From contig NZ_JAHCAS010000001.1 in the NCBI RefSeq assembly GCF_019634775.1, positions 2,176,894-2,240,893 of the forward strand: DNA of 64,000 nt. Reading direction: 5' to 3'. The stretch's first letter is position 1. Each line of letters opens with the position of its first letter. The notes beneath the pieces were generated by a model. It had not been told where the DNA came from. It saw nothing but the letters and a program-made list of their open reading frames with translations, and made no database searches. The stretch comes from Dokdonella sp. (lineage in GTDB: Bacteria; Pseudomonadota; Gammaproteobacteria; Xanthomonadales; Rhodanobacteraceae). The position numbers and the translations under genes were made by a program. Below are positions 9,010 through 17,567 of the stretch, in pieces.

Positions 9010-9329
9010 GGGGTCTTCTTGAAGGTATCGAGGATCTTGCGAAGTTGTTCCTTCGCCTCAGGCTCCAGCTTCTGGTAGCCGCGAAAAAACGCCTCGTCCA
9101 AGTGCCGCTCTTCTGGTGCGCGCACGTCTTCCTCTATGAAGTACGAGGCCGCCACACCCAGCGCGTCCGCCAGCGCGGTGAGCTTTTCTGCTGATGGCCG
9201 CTGGGACTCGCGATTCTCAAGTTCCCAAAGATAGCTTTTGCTCAAGCCGGCGGCGTCGGCCAGCTTTTCAAGGGTTAGCTTGCGCTCCTTTCGCAGCTCG
9301 CGCAGCTTTTCCCCGAGACGGGTCGCCAT
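9006..9329 (-). CDS. capH: CapH-like HTH repressor of the CBASS operon
   Basis: 107 residues from ATG 9329, chosen because AGGAGA lies 7 nt upstream; a GTG two codons earlier is too close to it. An XRE-type helix-turn-helix occupies residues 5-65 (LAEKLADAAGLSKSYLWELE region), followed by a C-terminal helical part that would carry the peptidase cleavage site. It is divergent from cdnC, with repeated GAAC/GTTC sequences in the shared promoter region that would be its operators. It is translationally coupled to the metallopeptidase gene. Confidence 0.85.
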   Translation of the reverse strand: MATRLGEKLRELRKERKLTLEKLADAAGLSKSYLWELENRESQRPSAEKLTALADALGVAASYFIEEDVRAPEERHLDEAFFRGYQKLEPEAKEQLRKILDTFKKTP

Positions 9330-9347
9330 GGTCACGTCTCCTGTCTA

Positions 9348-9359
9348 GTTCCTACGAAC
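9348..9359. promoter_or_regulatory. Inverted repeat GTTC-4-GAAC near the capH start
   Basis: GTTC CTAC GAAC lies just downstream of the predicted minus-strand promoter for capH and about 20 bp before its start. It is a plausible autoregulatory operator. Confidence 0.45.
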
Positions 9360-9363
9360 CCTG

Positions 9364-9372
9364 AGAATACCA
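9364..9372 (-). promoter_or_regulatory. Extended -10 for capH-capP
   Basis: Read on the minus strand this is TGGTATTCT, an extended -10 hexamer placed about 35 bp upstream of the capH ATG. No good -35 is needed for this class of promoter and none is clear. Confidence 0.4.
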
Positions 9373-9377
9373 CGGTA

Positions 9378-9447
9378 CCGAACTTTTTGTTTGACAACCG
9401 AGGAAACGGGTGTAACATCACGGCAAGTTCACGATTCCGAACTTTTT
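9378..9447 (+). promoter_or_regulatory. CBASS promoter with paired CCGAACTTTTT operator-like repeats
   Basis: A near-consensus sigma-70 promoter, TTGACA (9391-9396), 16 bp, TAACAT (9413-9418), faces cdnC. The 11-mer CCGAACTTTTT occurs at 9378-9388, just upstream of the -35, and again at 9437-9447, just downstream of the expected start point. The second copy is part of an inverted repeat AAGTTC (9425-9430), 8 bp, GAACTT (9439-9444). A repressor bound at both would bracket the promoter, as expected for CapH control. Confidence 0.65.
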
Positions 9448-9520
9448 CTGCTGGCGCTCTGAACGCGATCACAAGGACTGATCGGACAGCCCGGCCCAAT
9501 CACCGAAGGAGCATGTCCAC

Positions 9521-10486
9521 ATGTCCAGAGCTCACGTCGATCACCGCGACCTCGTCCGCTTTGCCGAGGAACGCGTCAACCTGCCCAAGGAAAAGGCCGA
9601 TGAGTTCCGGGCACAGGCGCGCCGACTGCGCGAAAAGCTGGAGGGCTACCTCGCGGAGCATCCGGACTTCGCGCTGAAGAAGATGCTGCTGTCCGGCAGC
9701 TTGGCGAAGGGCACGGCACTGCGCTCGCTGAACGACATCGACGTGGCCGTCTATATCAGCGGCTCCGATGCGCCTCACGACCTCCAGGCCCTGCTGAACT
9801 ACCTTGCCGAGAAGCTGCGCAAGGCGTTTCCCAACTTCAGCCCCGAACAGGTGCAGCCCCAGACCTACTCGGTCACGGTGAACTTCCGCGGAACCGGGTT
9901 GAACGTGGATGTCGTACCCGTACTGTACGCCGGCCTACCCGACTGGCGCGGCAACCTCATCAGCCAGGACGACGGCTCGTTCCTGGAAACCAGCATTCCG
10001 CTACACCTGGAGTTCGCCCGCAAGCGCAAGCAAGCGCAGCCCACGCACTTCGCGCAGGTGGTGCGGCTGATCAAGTACTGGGCACGTCGCATGAAGCAGG
10101 AACACGACGGATTCCGCTTCAAGTCGTTCATGATCGAAATGATCCTGGCCGAGCTGACAGACAACGGCACCGATCTTTCGGACTACCCCGAAGCGCTGCA
10201 GTCCTTCTTCACATACGTCGCAGAGAGCAACCTGAGCGAGCGCATCGTGTTCGAGGACTACTACCAGGCCTCGACGGTGGCACCCAGCGCGGACCGTGTG
10301 CAGATCATCGACCCGATCAATGCGTCCAACAACGTTGCGCGGCTGTACACCGCCCAGAACGCCGCCGCGATCGTAGACGCGGCGCTGGACGCTGGCGACG
10401 CCATCGACGCCGCACTGAAGGCACCTACCAAGGAGTTAACCGTGCACTACTGGCAGAAGGTCTTCGGCTCCTCTTTCCAAGGGTGA
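9521..10486 (+). CDS. cdnC: CBASS CD-NTase (CdnC-like cyclic oligonucleotide synthase)
   Basis: 321 residues. The nucleotidyltransferase core is intact: GS at residues 59-60, the catalytic pair D72/D74 in LNDIDVAVYI, and a third acidic residue D130 in LNVDVVPVL. The family makes a cyclic trinucleotide second messenger (cyclic tri-AMP for E. coli CdnC) when activated by a HORMA protein. ATG 9521 has GAAGGAG 9 nt upstream. It is the first gene of a four-gene type III CBASS operon; the HORMA gene starts 5 bp after its stop. Assignment to clade C is inferred from gene neighbours and overall similarity. Confidence 0.93.
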   Translation: MSRAHVDHRDLVRFAEERVNLPKEKADEFRAQARRLREKLEGYLAEHPDFALKKMLLSGSLAKGTALRSLNDIDVAVYISGSDAPHDLQALLNYLAEKLRKAFPNFSPEQVQPQTYSVTVNFRGTGLNVDVVPVLYAGLPDWRGNLISQDDGSFLETSIPLHLEFARKRKQAQPTHFAQVVRLIKYWARRMKQEHDGFRFKSFMIEMILAELTDNGTDLSDYPEALQSFFTYVAESNLSERIVFEDYYQASTVAPSADRVQIIDPINASNNVARLYTAQNAAAIVDAALDAGDAIDAALKAPTKELTVHYWQKVFGSSFQG

Positions 10487-10491
10487 ACACC

Positions 10492-11007
10492 ATGAGTTAC
10501 GCCTACACCACCACCGAGACCAAGGCGTTCACCTTGACGCATGCCAGGCACCTGGCGGCGAAAGTGGCAGCCGACCTGAAGCGAATGCAGCGCTTCTACC
10601 ATGCCCCCGACGATGCTTTCATCGAGCGACTCGAAGGCGAGATCACGGAGCTCTTGCGTCAAGGCTATCTCGACACGGTGACCTATGGCTTCAAGCGCGA
10701 TGGCGAATGGATCGAGCCGACCCTGCGCTACACGGCCCGTGAACTGGCTGGAGACGGCATGGATGACGATCCGGGCCGTGTTCGCCCCGGCGCCAACGTG
10801 GCAGGAGCGTCGTTCTACAGCTATCTCACCTACAGCTCTGCCTGGGATGCACTCACGCTGGCGCAGCGCGAAGCCATCAAGCAGCAGTTGCCCGTCCAAC
10901 GCACGGGAGCGCCCGAGCCATCGGTCAGCGGAGGCTACTTCGCCGACGACAAGACGTATTCATCCGGCGGCCGCGCCTTGGGCCGCGCCAGTGTCAGGAG
11001 CTACTGA
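10492..11007 (+). CDS. cap7: Bacterial HORMA-domain protein (Cap7) of CBASS
   Basis: 171 residues from ATG 10492; a GTG 9 bp earlier is possible. The N-terminal segment (SYAYTTTETKAFTLTHARHL) and the loss of globular pattern after residue 130 match bacterial HORMA proteins, whose C-terminal safety-belt region closes around peptide motifs and then binds and activates CdnC. Its TGA shares a base with the ATG of the TRIP13-like gene (TGATG), so the two are translationally coupled. Only one HORMA gene is present, as in type III CBASS with a single sensor. Confidence 0.88.
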   Translation: MSYAYTTTETKAFTLTHARHLAAKVAADLKRMQRFYHAPDDAFIERLEGEITELLRQGYLDTVTYGFKRDGEWIEPTLRYTARELAGDGMDDDPGRVRPGANVAGASFYSYLTYSSAWDALTLAQREAIKQQLPVQRTGAPEPSVSGGYFADDKTYSSGGRALGRASVRSY

Positions 11008-11954
11008 TGACCACTACCAGCACGCCGGGGCTGTTCGAACGCCCCATCACTTTGCCAGATGCCGACGCCCAGAGCCGTCTGGCCAAGCTGGTCGGAATGG
11101 ACGACAAGATCCGTCGTCTGAGTAACGTTCTCGCTGTTCTCATCAACCCCGCAGGTCTCAAGGAATGGCTCGACCAGCACCACGCTCATTCGACAGGATT
11201 GCTCGACGCCGTGCTGCGCCGGCCCCCATTGGTAGTGCTCTCCGGCGATGTGGGCTCCGGAAAGACCGAACTCGCCGAAACGATCGGTGACATGGTGGCG
11301 CGGCAAGAAGGGATCGACATCACACTGCTGCCGCTCAGCCTGTCTTCTCGGGGGCAAGGCCGTGTCGGCGAGATGACCCAACTCGTCTCGGCGGCGTTCG
11401 ACCACGCCTTCCATGAAGCAAGCAAGGTCAAGTCCTCCAAGGGCAGTCGAGCACGCGGAGGCGTGATACTGCTGGTTGATGAGGCCGATGCGCTCGCGCA
11501 ATCCCGAGAAGCCGATCAGATGCATCATGAAGATCGCGCGGGCGTGAATGCGTTCATTCGCGGGATCGACCGGCTGGCCAACGGCCACCTGCCGGCCGCT
11601 GTGCTGATGTGCACTAACCGCCTCAACGCGTTGGACCCGGCCGTGCGCCGACGCGCGGCCGACATTCTCGTATTCGAGCGACCTGACGAAGCTCAGCGAC
11701 TTGAGGTCCTTCACCGGCGCCTGGGCGACGCTGGCTTTGGCAAGGCCGATCTGCAATCCCTGGTGGCGGCCACGGGCGAGCAGGCCAAACGCCCTTACGG
11801 CTTTACCTACTCGGACCTCACGCAGCGCCTGCTACCCGCGATCGTGCTGGACGCCTACCCTCAGGGGCCCATAAAGCCATCCCGTGCCATCGAACTGGCC
11901 CGCGCGATGGCGCCGACTCCGCCGTTCAAAGACTCCACGGCAAGGGGGTGTTAA
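11007..11954 (+). CDS. cap6: TRIP13/Pch2-like AAA+ ATPase (Cap6) of CBASS
   Basis: 315 residues. Walker A GDVGSGKT spans residues 80-87, Walker B ILLVDEAD has D158 and E159, and a sensor/arginine region CTNRLNALDPAVRRR follows. The family disassembles the active HORMA-CdnC complex and so limits second-messenger production. The stop TAA abuts the ATG of nucC with no gap. Gene order cdnC-HORMA-TRIP13-nuclease is the standard one. Confidence 0.9.
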   Translation: MTTTSTPGLFERPITLPDADAQSRLAKLVGMDDKIRRLSNVLAVLINPAGLKEWLDQHHAHSTGLLDAVLRRPPLVVLSGDVGSGKTELAETIGDMVARQEGIDITLLPLSLSSRGQGRVGEMTQLVSAAFDHAFHEASKVKSSKGSRARGGVILLVDEADALAQSREADQMHHEDRAGVNAFIRGIDRLANGHLPAAVLMCTNRLNALDPAVRRRAADILVFERPDEAQRLEVLHRRLGDAGFGKADLQSLVAATGEQAKRPYGFTYSDLTQRLLPAIVLDAYPQGPIKPSRAIELARAMAPTPPFKDSTARGC

Positions 11955-12680
11955 ATGTCTCAGTGGTCGCTCTCCCAGCTTCTTTCCTCTTTGCATGAAG
12001 ACATCCAGCAGCGCCTCTCTACTGTCCGCAAGACATTTGGCCATCCAGGAACGAAAGGCGATGCAAGTGAAAACGTCTGGATCAGCATGCTGGATACGTA
12101 CTTGCCGAAGCGTTATCAGGCCGCCAAGGCGCATGTGGTGGACAGTCTCGGGAACTTCAGCCAGCAGATCGATGTGGTGATCTTCGATCGGCAGTACTCG
12201 CCCTTCATCTTCACTTACGAGAATGAGACCATCATCCCAGCCGAGAGCGTATATGCCGTATTCGAGGCCAAGCAGACAGCAGACGCCAATCTGGTGGCTT
12301 ATGCACAGCAAAAGGTTGCTAGCGTCCGCAGCTTGCATCGGACCAGCTTGCCAATTCCTCATGCGGGAGGGACTTACCCTCCCAAGCCTCTCATTCCCAT
12401 TTTGGGCGGATTGCTTACGTTTGAGAGTGAATGGAGCCCTGCACTGGGGAAATCCTTCGACCGAGCTCTGACCACCGACTTAGAGGACGGGCGACTGGAC
12501 ATCGGGTGCGTAGCTGCTCACGGCCACTTTTTTCTCGACCATGCTACGGGCAACTACAGCTACATCAACGAGAACAAACCAGCGACGGCCTTTCTGTTCA
12601 AGTTGATTTCCCGACTTCAGTTCAGTGGGACAGTTCCCATGATCGATGTGGAAGCTTATGGGCAGTGGCTCATGAAATAG
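11955..12680 (+). CDS. nucC: NucC-type cyclic-trinucleotide-activated DNA endonuclease (CBASS effector)
   Basis: 241 residues, the same length as E. coli NucC as I recall it. The PD-(D/E)XK active site is complete at D73 (QIDVVIFD), E104 and K106 (VFEAKQ), the same positions as in the studied enzyme. The protein is a trimer that becomes a hexamer on binding cyclic tri-AMP and then cuts double-stranded DNA without sequence preference, killing the infected cell. It is the last gene of the CBASS operon; the next gene (helicase) converges on it. Confidence 0.93.
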   Translation: MSQWSLSQLLSSLHEDIQQRLSTVRKTFGHPGTKGDASENVWISMLDTYLPKRYQAAKAHVVDSLGNFSQQIDVVIFDRQYSPFIFTYENETIIPAESVYAVFEAKQTADANLVAYAQQKVASVRSLHRTSLPIPHAGGTYPPKPLIPILGGLLTFESEWSPALGKSFDRALTTDLEDGRLDIGCVAAHGHFFLDHATGNYSYINENKPATAFLFKLISRLQFSGTVPMIDVEAYGQWLMK

Positions 12681-12829
12681 GCATATGCCCATCAAACTGG
12701 ATAGCCATTCGTAGAAATTATCAGAGCAAGCAAGCCCGGCGGTGGCCCGGTCCAAGCGGTCGTCCGGAGCCCGTCGGCGTCCACCCCTACTTGATAGACC
12801 AGCTTGGCTCGCACATCGGCAAGCGGCCA

Positions 12830-12866
12830 GAAAAAGAGCCGACAGCCCTTACGGGGAGTCGGCTCA
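12830..12866 (-). terminator. Intrinsic terminator after the helicase gene
   Basis: Arms 12836-12843 (GAGCCGAC) and 12858-12865 (GTCGGCTC) form an 8-bp stem, followed on the minus strand by five T residues (complement of 12831-12835). It lies just past the helicase stop and separates it from the convergent CBASS operon. Confidence 0.75.
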
Positions 12867-12876
12867 CGTAAACAGG

Positions 12877-15150
12877 TCAGACCGCGACCAACTGCCGTGC
12901 CAGTGCCACCTCCACCGAGTCGCCATCCTGGTTCAGGACATCGAGCCCCGATTCGGGCACGTCGCCGGAGGTGCTCTGCGACACCATGATCTTCCGGGCC
13001 ATCAGCCCCAGGCAGGTCATCTGCGAGGAGTTGGCGTAGCCGAGGTAGATCACGCGCACCGGCTGCTTCTGGCCGATGCGCCATGAGCGCCGGGCGGCCT
13101 GCTGCAACGAATACACGTTGTAGCCGGACTGGAGGAACACGATGGTCGGGAACTCCAGCAGGTCCAGGCCGGTTTTCACCAGCTCGGGATTGGTGATGAG
13201 CACGTCGATGCCACGGTCCAACTGCTCGGCGATCCAGTCCTCACGGCGGGAGGCATCCACGCTCGCGCGCAGTACCGCCACCTTGAAGCCTTCCTGCTCA
13301 AGCAGCACCTTCAAACGCGACGTGGTGTCGCGCGTGCCAGTGTAGACCGAATAGACCAGGGTCTTGCGACCTTCTGCCTTCTCTTGCTTGCAGATCTCGA
13401 TCAGCTCGCGTTCCTTGGGCATCACCTCCAGCTCGTTGAACTGAGCCGGCACGAACGCCAAGGTGTTGCGTGTGCGCGGATGTACCACCGTTTCCGACCG
13501 GAAGCAGCAGTCCGGCCAGGCCAGCAGCACATTGAGGACTACACCGAGCAGCGTCGTGTCGCGCTTCGCCAGGGCCTGCTTCAGCTCCTGGGTCAGCCGA
13601 CCCGCCAGATCGCGGTAGGCCGCGGCCTGCGCCGTGTCCATCGCGACTTCGCGGAACTCCTCGTCGTAGGGCGGCAGCACGTTGCCACCGATGTCCTTCA
13701 ACTTGAGGAAGACCGTGAACGGCAGGACGCAACGCAGCACGCCCTTCGGACCGAAGCCCGGCGCCTTGACCGTGCGCACCGATACCTTGGTGCCCTTGGC
13801 CGTCTTGTGCGCCGTGCCAGTGCTCTCGGAATAGATGTCCTTCAAGACACCGTGATCGCGCATGAACGCCATCGCAGCCGACGTCATGCTGCCGCTCTTC
13901 GTCGGCCGGTAGCCGTCTTCGATCATCCGCCCCGGCAGGGCTCGGAACAGCAGGTGGAACAGGTCGTCGCCGTAGCCGCCCATCAGTGTGCCGGTGAGCA
14001 GCAGCGTCTTGCGCGCCTTGGCCGCCAACACCCCCATGGCCTGGCCCTGTGCGGAGCCGCCGTTCTTGTACTCGTGTGCCTCGTCGGCGATGAGCAGGTC
14101 GAACGTGCCTTGGGGAAGCTGCCTCTTGATGAACTCGGACGGCTGGTAGCCGCCCTCGCCGAAGCCGAACTCCATGTTGGCCATCGCACGTTCCATCCGA
14201 TGGGCTTGCCGGTCCGAGAAGACCAGCTCGCCGTTGCCATCCATCAGGTTGATGAACTCGTGGATGTTGTCCCCGAGCATCGACGCGAGGAAGGCGTCAC
14301 CGAACTTTTGCATCAGCTTCTGCGCGGTGACTTCCCCGATGGTTGGAATACGCTTCAGTGCCTTGAGCACGGTCGAGGACTGGTCGCTGGCGGACAGGCC
14401 TCTGGGACGGATCAGCGTCCACAGCGGTGAGGTGCAGTGGCTGCATTTACGGCGGGACTCTTCCGCTTCTAGATCGATGGTGTTGACAGGCTCGCCGTCC
14501 AGGTCGGTGATGACATGCCCGCAAGCCGGGCAGGCCCCCACGTCGCCGTGAGGCGTGCGCCGCCGAACGAAGACAGGCTTCCAGTGGAACCCCATCCGCA
14601 TCCGCACGCGGCCCAGGACGAAGAACTCCTGGCCCTGCGCCGGCACGCCCAACTGCTCACGCAGTTTCAGCAGCTTGACCAGCGTGTCCGGGCCGTTGAG
14701 CACCCAGACCTTGGCCCCGGCCACCGTCTCCTGGATTTCGCGCCGCCACTTGTAGACCAAGTGGGGTGGCGAGAGCACCAGGGTGCGGCGGTAGCCTTCG
14801 GCGTTGAGCACGGCGGCGGTGGCAATACCCACCGTCGTCTTGCCGCAGCCCATCTCGCCATTGACGATCGCGGCGCGTTCGCCGCGATCGACCAACAGCT
14901 CGGTGACAGCGTGGACCACATCGGCTTGCGCCGGGAACAGCTTGCGCTTGAGCGCGGCGAGGATCAGTTGCCGATGCACCCGCACCTCGCCGGTGTAGAC
15001 CGGAGGATTGGCGCGGTTGAGCGAGTCGAGCAGCTCGTCGCCGAACTCGGACACGAAGTCCTGCAGGCTGAGCGTGAGGGGTGAAGCGGCCGCTTCGAGC
15101 AGGTCGCCCTGCACAGCGGTTTCGGGAACGGTTTCGAGATCGAGGGACAT
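12877..15150 (-). CDS. SNF2/DEAD-type helicase of the ICE accessory block
   Basis: 757 residues from ATG 15150, which has GGAG 7 nt upstream. Walker A GEMGCGKT is at residues 98-105 and the DEAH box at 356-359, with a C-terminal helicase domain including an RRSWRIGQ motif near residue 700 like the motif VI of SNF2 helicases. A zinc-binding insertion with C207/C210 and C236/C239 separates Walker A from DEAH. Such helicases are conserved in PFGI-1-type islands; the role in element maintenance or replication is unknown. It is the last gene of the leader-containing block. Confidence 0.85.
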   Translation of the reverse strand: MSLDLETVPETAVQGDLLEAAASPLTLSLQDFVSEFGDELLDSLNRANPPVYTGEVRVHRQLILAALKRKLFPAQADVVHAVTELLVDRGERAAIVNGEMGCGKTTVGIATAAVLNAEGYRRTLVLSPPHLVYKWRREIQETVAGAKVWVLNGPDTLVKLLKLREQLGVPAQGQEFFVLGRVRMRMGFHWKPVFVRRRTPHGDVGACPACGHVITDLDGEPVNTIDLEAEESRRKCSHCTSPLWTLIRPRGLSASDQSSTVLKALKRIPTIGEVTAQKLMQKFGDAFLASMLGDNIHEFINLMDGNGELVFSDRQAHRMERAMANMEFGFGEGGYQPSEFIKRQLPQGTFDLLIADEAHEYKNGGSAQGQAMGVLAAKARKTLLLTGTLMGGYGDDLFHLLFRALPGRMIEDGYRPTKSGSMTSAAMAFMRDHGVLKDIYSESTGTAHKTAKGTKVSVRTVKAPGFGPKGVLRCVLPFTVFLKLKDIGGNVLPPYDEEFREVAMDTAQAAAYRDLAGRLTQELKQALAKRDTTLLGVVLNVLLAWPDCCFRSETVVHPRTRNTLAFVPAQFNELEVMPKERELIEICKQEKAEGRKTLVYSVYTGTRDTTSRLKVLLEQEGFKVAVLRASVDASRREDWIAEQLDRGIDVLITNPELVKTGLDLLEFPTIVFLQSGYNVYSLQQAARRSWRIGQKQPVRVIYLGYANSSQMTCLGLMARKIMVSQSTSGDVPESGLDVLNQDGDSVEVALARQLVAV

Positions 15151-15169
15151 GGTGATGCTCCAAAGCAAT

Positions 15170-15220
15170 GGGGCATGCACCTCCCCCACGGGGCGGTGAC
15201 ATGCCCCTGGGTGGGAAGAA
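15170..15220 (-). promoter_or_regulatory. Nested-hairpin leader of the helicase gene (copy a)
   Basis: Outer stem GGGGCATG (15170-15177) with CATGCCCC (15200-15207); inner stem CCCC/GGGG; flanked by a TGGGTGGGAAG tail. On the minus strand this precedes the Shine-Dalgarno and start at 15150. It is one of ten similar leaders. Confidence 0.6.
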
Positions 15221-15249
15221 AGAAGCGGCGCGAGGCCGCTGGATGCGGA

Positions 15250-15555
15250 TCAGTATTCGCTGGGCAGCAGCAGTGTGGTGACGCTGCGATCCCATTCGGT
15301 GATGATCCAGAGCTTCAGGTCGCGCGTGACCTGGTAGGACGAGAACAGACGATCCTCGCCAGACTTCAGCGCGGCGTCGTTCTGCCGCCGATCGCTGTCG
15401 CTCAGGTCGCCCCATTCGCCATGAAGATGGCGGCTCAGGTACGGCGTGGGGTTGAGCCGGCCCTGTCGGACCAGCTCGTCGACGCCGGCGGTCATGACCA
15501 CCTGCCCGGGCGAAAAGCGTGCTTGTGACGCGAGGTTGAGGACTGCGAGTGCCAT
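15250..15555 (-). CDS. Unknown ICE accessory protein
   Basis: 101 residues from ATG 15555; GGAGATACCACC precedes it. Soluble, with a helix-rich N-terminal half and charged middle (SDSDRRQNDAALKSGEDR). I recognise it only as one of the conserved small hypothetical proteins of PFGI-1-type ICEs. It has its own nested-hairpin leader and is separated by about 100 bp from both neighbours. Confidence 0.7.
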   Translation of the reverse strand: MALAVLNLASQARFSPGQVVMTAGVDELVRQGRLNPTPYLSRHLHGEWGDLSDSDRRQNDAALKSGEDRLFSSYQVTRDLKLWIITEWDRSVTTLLLPSEY

Positions 15556-15578
15556 GGTGGTATCTCCTTCTGGAAGAA

Positions 15579-15627
15579 GGGGCCACGGCACCCCATCGGG
15601 GCAACGTGACCCCGGTGGGTGGATGAA
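15579..15627 (-). promoter_or_regulatory. Nested-hairpin leader (copy b)
   Basis: Outer arms GGGGCCACG (15579-15587) and CGTGACCCC (15605-15613), inner CCCC-atc-GGGG, then GGTGGGTGGATGAA. Lies before the gene starting at 15555. Confidence 0.6.
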
Positions 15628-15656
15628 AGCGACGGTGAACCGTCAGGGAACAGCGA

Positions 15657-16766
15657 TCAGCGGATAGTCAGCACTTCGCCCCACGTGGGCGAGCCCAGCG
15701 TCAAATCCCATGCACGAATGACCGGCACGAACTTGTCGGTGAGGATGCGCGTCTCGGCCACGGAGCCGTCGTCGCGCTCGGTGTACTCCGTCTGGAGGGT
15801 CTTCTCCTTGTGGGTATCACCTTTGACGACCAGCACGCGCCCGCTCTTGGACGTCACCACGCCGGAGATCGCGCCTGCGGCCAAGGCCAGGGCGAGATGC
15901 CAGTGCGACAAGGCCCGCGCGGGCGGACGCAGCGATTGCTGCGCGGCGCCCAGGTGCGTATCGAGCGCCGGCCAGAGTCCTTGTAGCCGGCCGACTTCAT
16001 CGGCGAACTGCTCGGGCTCCATCGTCACGCGATAGAAGTGCTCCGGCTCGGCCGGGCTGGCAGGGACGGTGTACGGCAGGAACGGCCATTCGAGCGGCAG
16101 TTCCTCGGCTTCGGCGTCACCCTCTCCGATCTGCAGCAGCAGACCGCGCACGGCTTTGACCGACTCCGACGCCTGGTCGCGTTGACGAATCCTGCGACCG
16201 AAGATCACCACCTGCTTGAACTGCGTTTCCACCGCACGGTAGATGCGCAGGTCGGCGAAGTGGCGCGTCAGCCATCCGACCAGCTCGGGGTCGAGCACGT
16301 AGGACGGCACGATGAAGATCAGCACGCCGCCGTACTGCAGCAGCGGCAGCGCGCGCTGATAGAACAGCTTTTCCAGCCGCGCACGGCCCTGGCCCTGATA
16401 GCCGATGTTGCCGTTCACGTCCTTGCTCAGGTCGCCATACGGCGGGTTCAGCCACAGCAGCCCGAAGGACTGGCGCGAGATCAGCGTGTCCATCAGGTCA
16501 CCGTGGATGCAGCGATCGACCAGTTGCCGTGCGTGGCGGGCACGCTCGGCGTCGTACTCGACGACGAAGGCCTGGACCTGCTCGCGCCCGAGGGCGTGGG
16601 CGGCTTCGGCAATCGCCACGCCTTCGCCGGCGCAGGGATCGAGGATGGACATGGAGCCGGGAGACGGCGCCAGTGCGGACAAGGCCCGCTCCAGCGTCGG
16701 CTCGTCGGTGGGGAAGTAGCCGTTACGAATGAAATTGCGCGCCAGGCGCGGAAACATGAGTGTCAT
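15657..16766 (-). CDS. DUF6094-type DNA methyltransferase-like protein
   Basis: 369 residues from ATG 16766 (AGGAGA 7 nt upstream). The Rossmann SAM-binding motif DPCAGEG is at residues 43-49 and the catalytic NPPY motif at 107-110, the pattern of N6-adenine methyltransferases. No specificity domain is obvious; the C-terminal 150 residues are family-specific. It is widespread in PFGI-1-type elements. It may protect element DNA, but no cognate nuclease is visible beside it. The family name is from memory. Confidence 0.8.
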   Translation of the reverse strand: MTLMFPRLARNFIRNGYFPTDEPTLERALSALAPSPGSMSILDPCAGEGVAIAEAAHALGREQVQAFVVEYDAERARHARQLVDRCIHGDLMDTLISRQSFGLLWLNPPYGDLSKDVNGNIGYQGQGRARLEKLFYQRALPLLQYGGVLIFIVPSYVLDPELVGWLTRHFADLRIYRAVETQFKQVVIFGRRIRQRDQASESVKAVRGLLLQIGEGDAEAEELPLEWPFLPYTVPASPAEPEHFYRVTMEPEQFADEVGRLQGLWPALDTHLGAAQQSLRPPARALSHWHLALALAAGAISGVVTSKSGRVLVVKGDTHKEKTLQTEYTERDDGSVAETRILTDKFVPVIRAWDLTLGSPTWGEVLTIR

Positions 16767-16796
16767 GGATTTCTCCTGGTGATGGATGAGGGAAGG

Positions 16797-16830
16797 CGGG
16801 CACGCGCGGCGCGCATGCCCGTGGGGATGG
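16797..16830 (-). promoter_or_regulatory. Nested-hairpin leader (copy c)
   Basis: Outer arms CGGGCA (16797-16802) and TGCCCG (16816-16821), inner GCGC pairing, then a GTGGGGATGG tail. It precedes the methyltransferase start. Confidence 0.5.
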
Positions 16831-16831
16831 C

Positions 16832-17482
16832 TCACGCCACACGCCGAAGCGGTGCGTTCGCGGCCAGTTCGTACTGCGTGGCGCCGAGGGTGCCGTTGCG
16901 GATCAGCTCGCCCAACGCCTTCGTCAGCGCCGGGACATCGAGGGCCAGCCGATGGCCTTCCAGCGGCCCGAGGGCCAAGGGAAGACCGGTCAGCATCCGC
17001 CGTGTCTGCAACAGCTCCAGCACGGTGTCGCGCCAGTGGTCGAGCAGTGGCAGCGGGCAGGTGTCCTGCACCAGCGTCCACAGCCGGTCGAGCCGGTGAG
17101 CGGAATCCCTGGGCAGAAGCGCCAGCGCGCTGGCGTTGGCCTTGTCTGGCTTCACGCAGCGACGATCGAACAGCCACACATTCGTCAGCGAACCGAACAG
17201 CGTTCGCCGATAGGCACGGGTGATGCGCTTTTCCAGGTTCTCGACGTTGCCGACGAAGACCGGGATGGATGCGCCCTGCTCGGTGATGACGTGGAACTGA
17301 TCCAGTCCCTGTTCATCCCGGCCGAGGGTCAGGCGGGCGAGGAACTCCTGAACGGCGGTGTCGCGCGCCCAGATCGAGAGAAAGACGAGATTGCCCTGCT
17401 CGTCACCGACGCAACCGTCGGCCATGAGGTCGGGGCATTCGTCGATGCGGTACAGCGGTTTCGCGGAAGAAGGTGCAGGCAT
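16832..17482 (-). CDS. Unknown ICE accessory protein
   Basis: 216 residues from ATG 17482. The start is MPAPSSAKPLYRIDECPDLM; there are no membrane segments or recognised catalytic motifs. A Leu-rich C-terminal half includes GPLEGHRLALDVPALTKAL. It is a conserved hypothetical protein of this ICE class. It has its own leader (copy d) upstream and ends just before leader copy c. Confidence 0.7.
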   Translation of the reverse strand: MPAPSSAKPLYRIDECPDLMADGCVGDEQGNLVFLSIWARDTAVQEFLARLTLGRDEQGLDQFHVITEQGASIPVFVGNVENLEKRITRAYRRTLFGSLTNVWLFDRRCVKPDKANASALALLPRDSAHRLDRLWTLVQDTCPLPLLDHWRDTVLELLQTRRMLTGLPLALGPLEGHRLALDVPALTKALGELIRNGTLGATQYELAANAPLRRVA

Positions 17483-17522
17483 GGTGATGTCCTCTTGAAA
17501 ATGAAGGAGCAACCACAGCCCG

Positions 17523-17556
17523 CGGGGCCATGCTCGCCCCGGTTGGGTGGAAGGAA
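17523..17556 (-). promoter_or_regulatory. Hairpin leader (copy d)
   Basis: CGGGGC (17523-17528) pairs with GCCCCG (17536-17541), then GGTTGGGTGGAAGGAAG. It precedes the gene starting at 17482. The inner stem is short in this copy. Confidence 0.5.
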
Positions 17557-17567
17557 GATGCGTGCCG

